Source: an uncultured Bacteroidales bacterium (GTDB lineage Bacteria; Bacteroidota; Bacteroidia; Bacteroidales; Paludibacteraceae). From it: DNA of 16,987 bases. Below the pieces are notes generated by a model that was given only the letters and a program-made list of their open reading frames with translations, did no database searches and had not been told where the DNA came from. Below are positions 15,085-16,987 of this stretch, piece after piece. Position numbers and translations under genes: made by a program. Where the stretch lies: the NCBI GenBank assembly GCA_937916355.1, contig CALFTM010000014.1, positions 1 to 16,987 on the forward strand, in the 5' to 3' direction. Every line of letters begins with the position of its first letter. Position 1 is the first letter of the stretch.

Positions 15085-16770
15085 ATGGAGAAAAAAGTAA
15101 TACTTTCAGTTTTAAGCTTTGCACTGACCTTCCTCTGTGCACAGGCTTCCGACTCGTGGGTCGTAAACAACGAAGGAGACACCATCTGGTATGATCTCAA
15201 CGAGAGCGCAAAAACCGCAAGCGTGACATTTAAAGGAGAATATCCTTCACTACACGAAGAATACGCAGACGCCATCTCCATTCCTGAAGAAATAATGTAC
15301 AATCAGGAAATTTATCGTGTGACAACAATCGGGGAAAAAACTTTTTTTGCCTGCAAGGGTCTAACTAATGCAATCATCCCTAACAGTGTGACGACAATCG
15401 GGAAAGAGGCTTTTCAGAACTGCAAAAGTCTGACCAACGTGAACATCCCCAATAGTGTTACAACAATTGGAGAACAAGCTTTTGCAGATTGCGACAACCT
15501 AACCAGCGTAATCATCCCTAACAGTGTGACAACAATCGGGAAAGAGGCTTTTAAGAACTGCAAAAGTCTGATCAACGTAAACATCCCCAATAGTGTTACA
15601 ACGATTGGAGAACAAGCTTTTGCATATTGCGAAAAACTGACCAGCATGGACATTCCAAACAGTTTAACGACAGTAGAATCAGGAACTTTTCGCGACTGCA
15701 AAAAACTGACCAGCGTGAATATTCGCAGCGGTGTGAAAACAATCGGAATGGAGGCTTTTAAGAACTGCAAAAGTCTGAGCAACATAAACATTCCTAACAG
15801 TGTGACATCGATTGGGGAAAGTGCTTTTTCTCATTGCGACAGTCTGACCAACATAAACATGCCTAACAGCGTGAAATCAATTGGACGAGCTGCTTTTTCC
15901 TATTGCAAAAAACTGGTCAACGTAACGATTCCAAATAGTTTGACGACGATAGAATCTTCAACTTTTTCGCAATGCAGAAGCCTTAAAAGCATAATCATAC
16001 CCAACAGTGTGAAATCAATTGAGAATAGTGTTTTTTCAGGTTGCATAAGTCTAACCGAAATAAACATACCTAACAGTGTGAAATCAATTGGACAAAGTGC
16101 TTTTTCTCTTTGTCACAACCTTATCAGTATCACCCTTCCTAATAGTTTGACGACAATTGAATCACAATGTTTTTTGGATTGCGGTCTGAACAGCATAACC
16201 ATTCCAGGCAATGTAACGGTAATTAAGAGGCAGGCTTTTTATAGTTGCGACGGTCTAACCAACATAAACATACCTGATGGAGTAAAGACAATTGGGAAGG
16301 AGGCTTTTTTTGATTGTGACCTACTGACCAACGTAAACATACCTAATAGTGTGACAACGATTGAAGAAAAGGCTTTTTATAATTGCGACAAACTAACCAG
16401 CCTAACCATTCCTAATAGTGTAATAAAGATTGGAGATGCTGCTTTTGGTCTCTGCGACAGTTTGACCAGCCTAACCATTTCAAATAATGTGATAACAATT
16501 GGGAGAGGAACTTTTTCGGGTTGCATAAGTCTAACCAGCTTGACCATTCCTTATAGCGTGAAGACGATTGGAAGGGCTGCTTTTCATGATTGCCGAAAAC
16601 TGACCAACATAACCGTTTTAAACCCAACGCCACCAAACGTTAGCGAAAACACATTTGAGGGAATCAAAAAATCCATCCCTCTCTACGTTCCTACAGAGAG
16701 TGTGGCGAAATACAAATCCGCTGAGTATTGGAAAGAGTTCCAAAACATCATGGCGATACCAACCCAATAA
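15085..16770 (+). CDS. Secreted BspA-like leucine-rich-repeat protein with 19 repeats (long paralogue)
   Basis: This 561-aa protein has a signal peptide (cleavage likely after AQA before SDSW) and an N-terminal block (SDSWVVNNEGDTIWYDLNE, then AKTASVTFKGE) closely matching the 291-aa LRR protein at 13434. There follow 19 LRR_5 units of 23 residues (one of 22) from residue 79 to 514, consensus VTTIGxxAFxxCxxLTxIxIPNS, and a 47-residue C-terminal block ending in IMAIPTQ. Every unit keeps Phe at position 9 and Cys at position 12. The units would stack into a long solenoid, probably surface-exposed or secreted and used for adhesion; the partner is unknown. There is no lipobox, transmembrane helix or type IX C-terminal domain, so the route past the outer membrane is unclear. 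The gene lies 74 nt after the kinase-like gene and ends before a 16-bp inverted repeat. Confidence 0.92.
   Translation: MEKKVILSVLSFALTFLCAQASDSWVVNNEGDTIWYDLNESAKTASVTFKGEYPSLHEEYADAISIPEEIMYNQEIYRVTTIGEKTFFACKGLTNAIIPNSVTTIGKEAFQNCKSLTNVNIPNSVTTIGEQAFADCDNLTSVIIPNSVTTIGKEAFKNCKSLINVNIPNSVTTIGEQAFAYCEKLTSMDIPNSLTTVESGTFRDCKKLTSVNIRSGVKTIGMEAFKNCKSLSNINIPNSVTSIGESAFSHCDSLTNINMPNSVKSIGRAAFSYCKKLVNVTIPNSLTTIESSTFSQCRSLKSIIIPNSVKSIENSVFSGCISLTEINIPNSVKSIGQSAFSLCHNLISITLPNSLTTIESQCFLDCGLNSITIPGNVTVIKRQAFYSCDGLTNINIPDGVKTIGKEAFFDCDLLTNVNIPNSVTTIEEKAFYNCDKLTSLTIPNSVIKIGDAAFGLCDSLTSLTISNNVITIGRGTFSGCISLTSLTIPYSVKTIGRAAFHDCRKLTNITVLNPTPPNVSENTFEGIKKSIPLYVPTESVAKYKSAEYWKEFQNIMAIPTQ
15319..16626 (+). 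repeat. Tandem 69-bp coding repeats (19 units)
   Basis: The LRR section of the 561-aa protein is made of 69-bp units; unit 13 lacks one codon. Units diverge in sequence but share strings such as AACAGTGTG and ACAATTGG at the same phase, giving many sites for slippage or recombination. Confidence 0.9.
15382..15657 (+). repeat. 138-bp direct tandem duplication inside the LRR array
   Basis: Bases 15382-15519 and 15520-15657 each encode two LRR units (units 2-3 and 4-5). By hand count they differ at about 15 of 138 positions, and most differences lie in the last 35 bases. This pair is much closer than other unit pairs in the array and points to a relatively recent duplication or to gene conversion. 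Confidence 0.85.
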
Positions 16771-16776
16771 CACATA

Positions 16777-16817
16777 AGTTTGGCGACATTTGCACGGAAT
16801 ACAAATGTCGCCAAACT
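16777..16817 (+). terminator. Perfect 16-bp inverted repeat after the long LRR gene
   Basis: AGTTTGGCGACATTTG (16777-16792) is the exact reverse complement of 16802-16817, with a 9-nt loop (CACGGAATA). It starts 7 nt after the LRR stop and ends 64 nt from the stop of the opposing gene, so it is placed to end transcription from both sides. No T tract follows on the plus strand, and none follows on the minus strand, so intrinsic termination is unproven. Confidence 0.55.
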
Positions 16818-16880
16818 AAAAAGACTTTATCTGTAAAAAACAAAATTTTCTATTGGTTTACAGCAAAAAAAACTTTTTTA

Positions 16881-16987
16881 TTATATCACCGCCTCATAAA
16901 TCCGCTTTCCGTCATGCTCTACCCACTCCGGTTCTTCCTGAACGGTCTTGTTTTTCAGGAAGGAGAAGGTGACCAAGTAACCTTCGT
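16881..16987 (-). CDS. C-terminal end of an unidentified protein (partial at right edge)
   Basis: On the minus strand a frame is open from the window edge to TAA at 16883-16881 and encodes 34 residues (YLVTFSFLKNKTVQEEPEW, then VEHDGKRIYEAVI). Codons are GC-richer than in the adjacent LRR gene and fit a real coding region; the other frames of this stretch are less protein-like. I cannot name the family from so short a piece. It converges on the long LRR gene with the inverted repeat between them. Confidence 0.6.
   Translation of the reverse strand, partial: EGYLVTFSFLKNKTVQEEPEWVEHDGKRIYEAVI

Noticed and set aside
15414..15791. A 125-codon minus-strand open frame inside the LRR array with internal repeats.
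   Set aside because: It is the antisense image of the 69-bp coding repeats; the sense strand encodes a consistent LRR protein with a signal peptide.
15319..16626. A direct-repeat array that could be mistaken for CRISPR.
   Set aside because: Units are contiguous, in frame and diverged, with no constant spacer-repeat pattern; they encode leucine-rich repeats.
16780..16794. Another TTGGC...TTGC sigma-54-like string in the inverted repeat after the long LRR gene.
   Set aside because: GG and GC are 8 nt apart rather than 10, and no plus-strand gene follows.

Overview
The window reads as chromosomal DNA of a member of the order Bacteroidales (phylum Bacteroidota); the family cannot be fixed from the sequence alone. 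Evidence: the long form of NusB, the gene order nusB-yajC-ybbR-coaE, a DUF5103/T9SS-plug homologue, a Bacteroidetes-type alpha-2-macroglobulin N-terminus, BspA-like leucine-rich-repeat proteins, promoters with the Bacteroidetes -33 TTTG / -7 TAnnTTTG boxes, and A-rich leaders with hardly any Shine-Dalgarno motifs.

Left part (1-5036, all minus strand). The N-terminus of a large alpha-2-macroglobulin-family protein runs off the left edge. Next is a tRNA-Lys/tRNA-Ser transcription unit with its own promoter (1237-1268) and a clear intrinsic terminator (931-977). Then comes a compact housekeeping operon read right to left: nusB, yajC, ybbR-like, coaE and a short-chain dehydrogenase, driven by a well-formed promoter at 5005-5036.

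Middle part. A minus-strand secreted DUF5103 protein (T9SS Plug family) is divergent from a plus-strand unit starting at 6659-6690. That unit holds a small membrane protein, an OmpH/Skp-like protein, ahcY (S-adenosylhomocysteine hydrolase) and cdd (cytidine deaminase). htpG (bacterial Hsp90) follows, and a close match to a sigma-54 -24/-12 promoter lies just upstream of it. After a hairpin comes an unrecognised 133-residue ORF with its own terminator, then a polytopic flippase-like (UPF0104/LPG_synthase_TM) membrane protein.

Right part (13434-16987). Two paralogous secreted BspA-like leucine-rich-repeat proteins (291 and 561 aa) flank a small P-loop kinase-like gene that looks foreign. The larger one has 19 consecutive 23-residue repeats, including a 138-bp tandem duplication that still looks recent at DNA level. 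A perfect 16-bp inverted repeat closes the unit, and the C-terminal end of an unidentified minus-strand gene reaches the right edge.

Most of the window is ordinary core genome. The parts worth a second look are the sigma-54-like site at htpG, the repeat-expanding LRR pair with its intervening kinase gene, and the dispersed intergenic repeat. I did not find convincing evidence of a wholly new defence, mobile or biosynthetic system.
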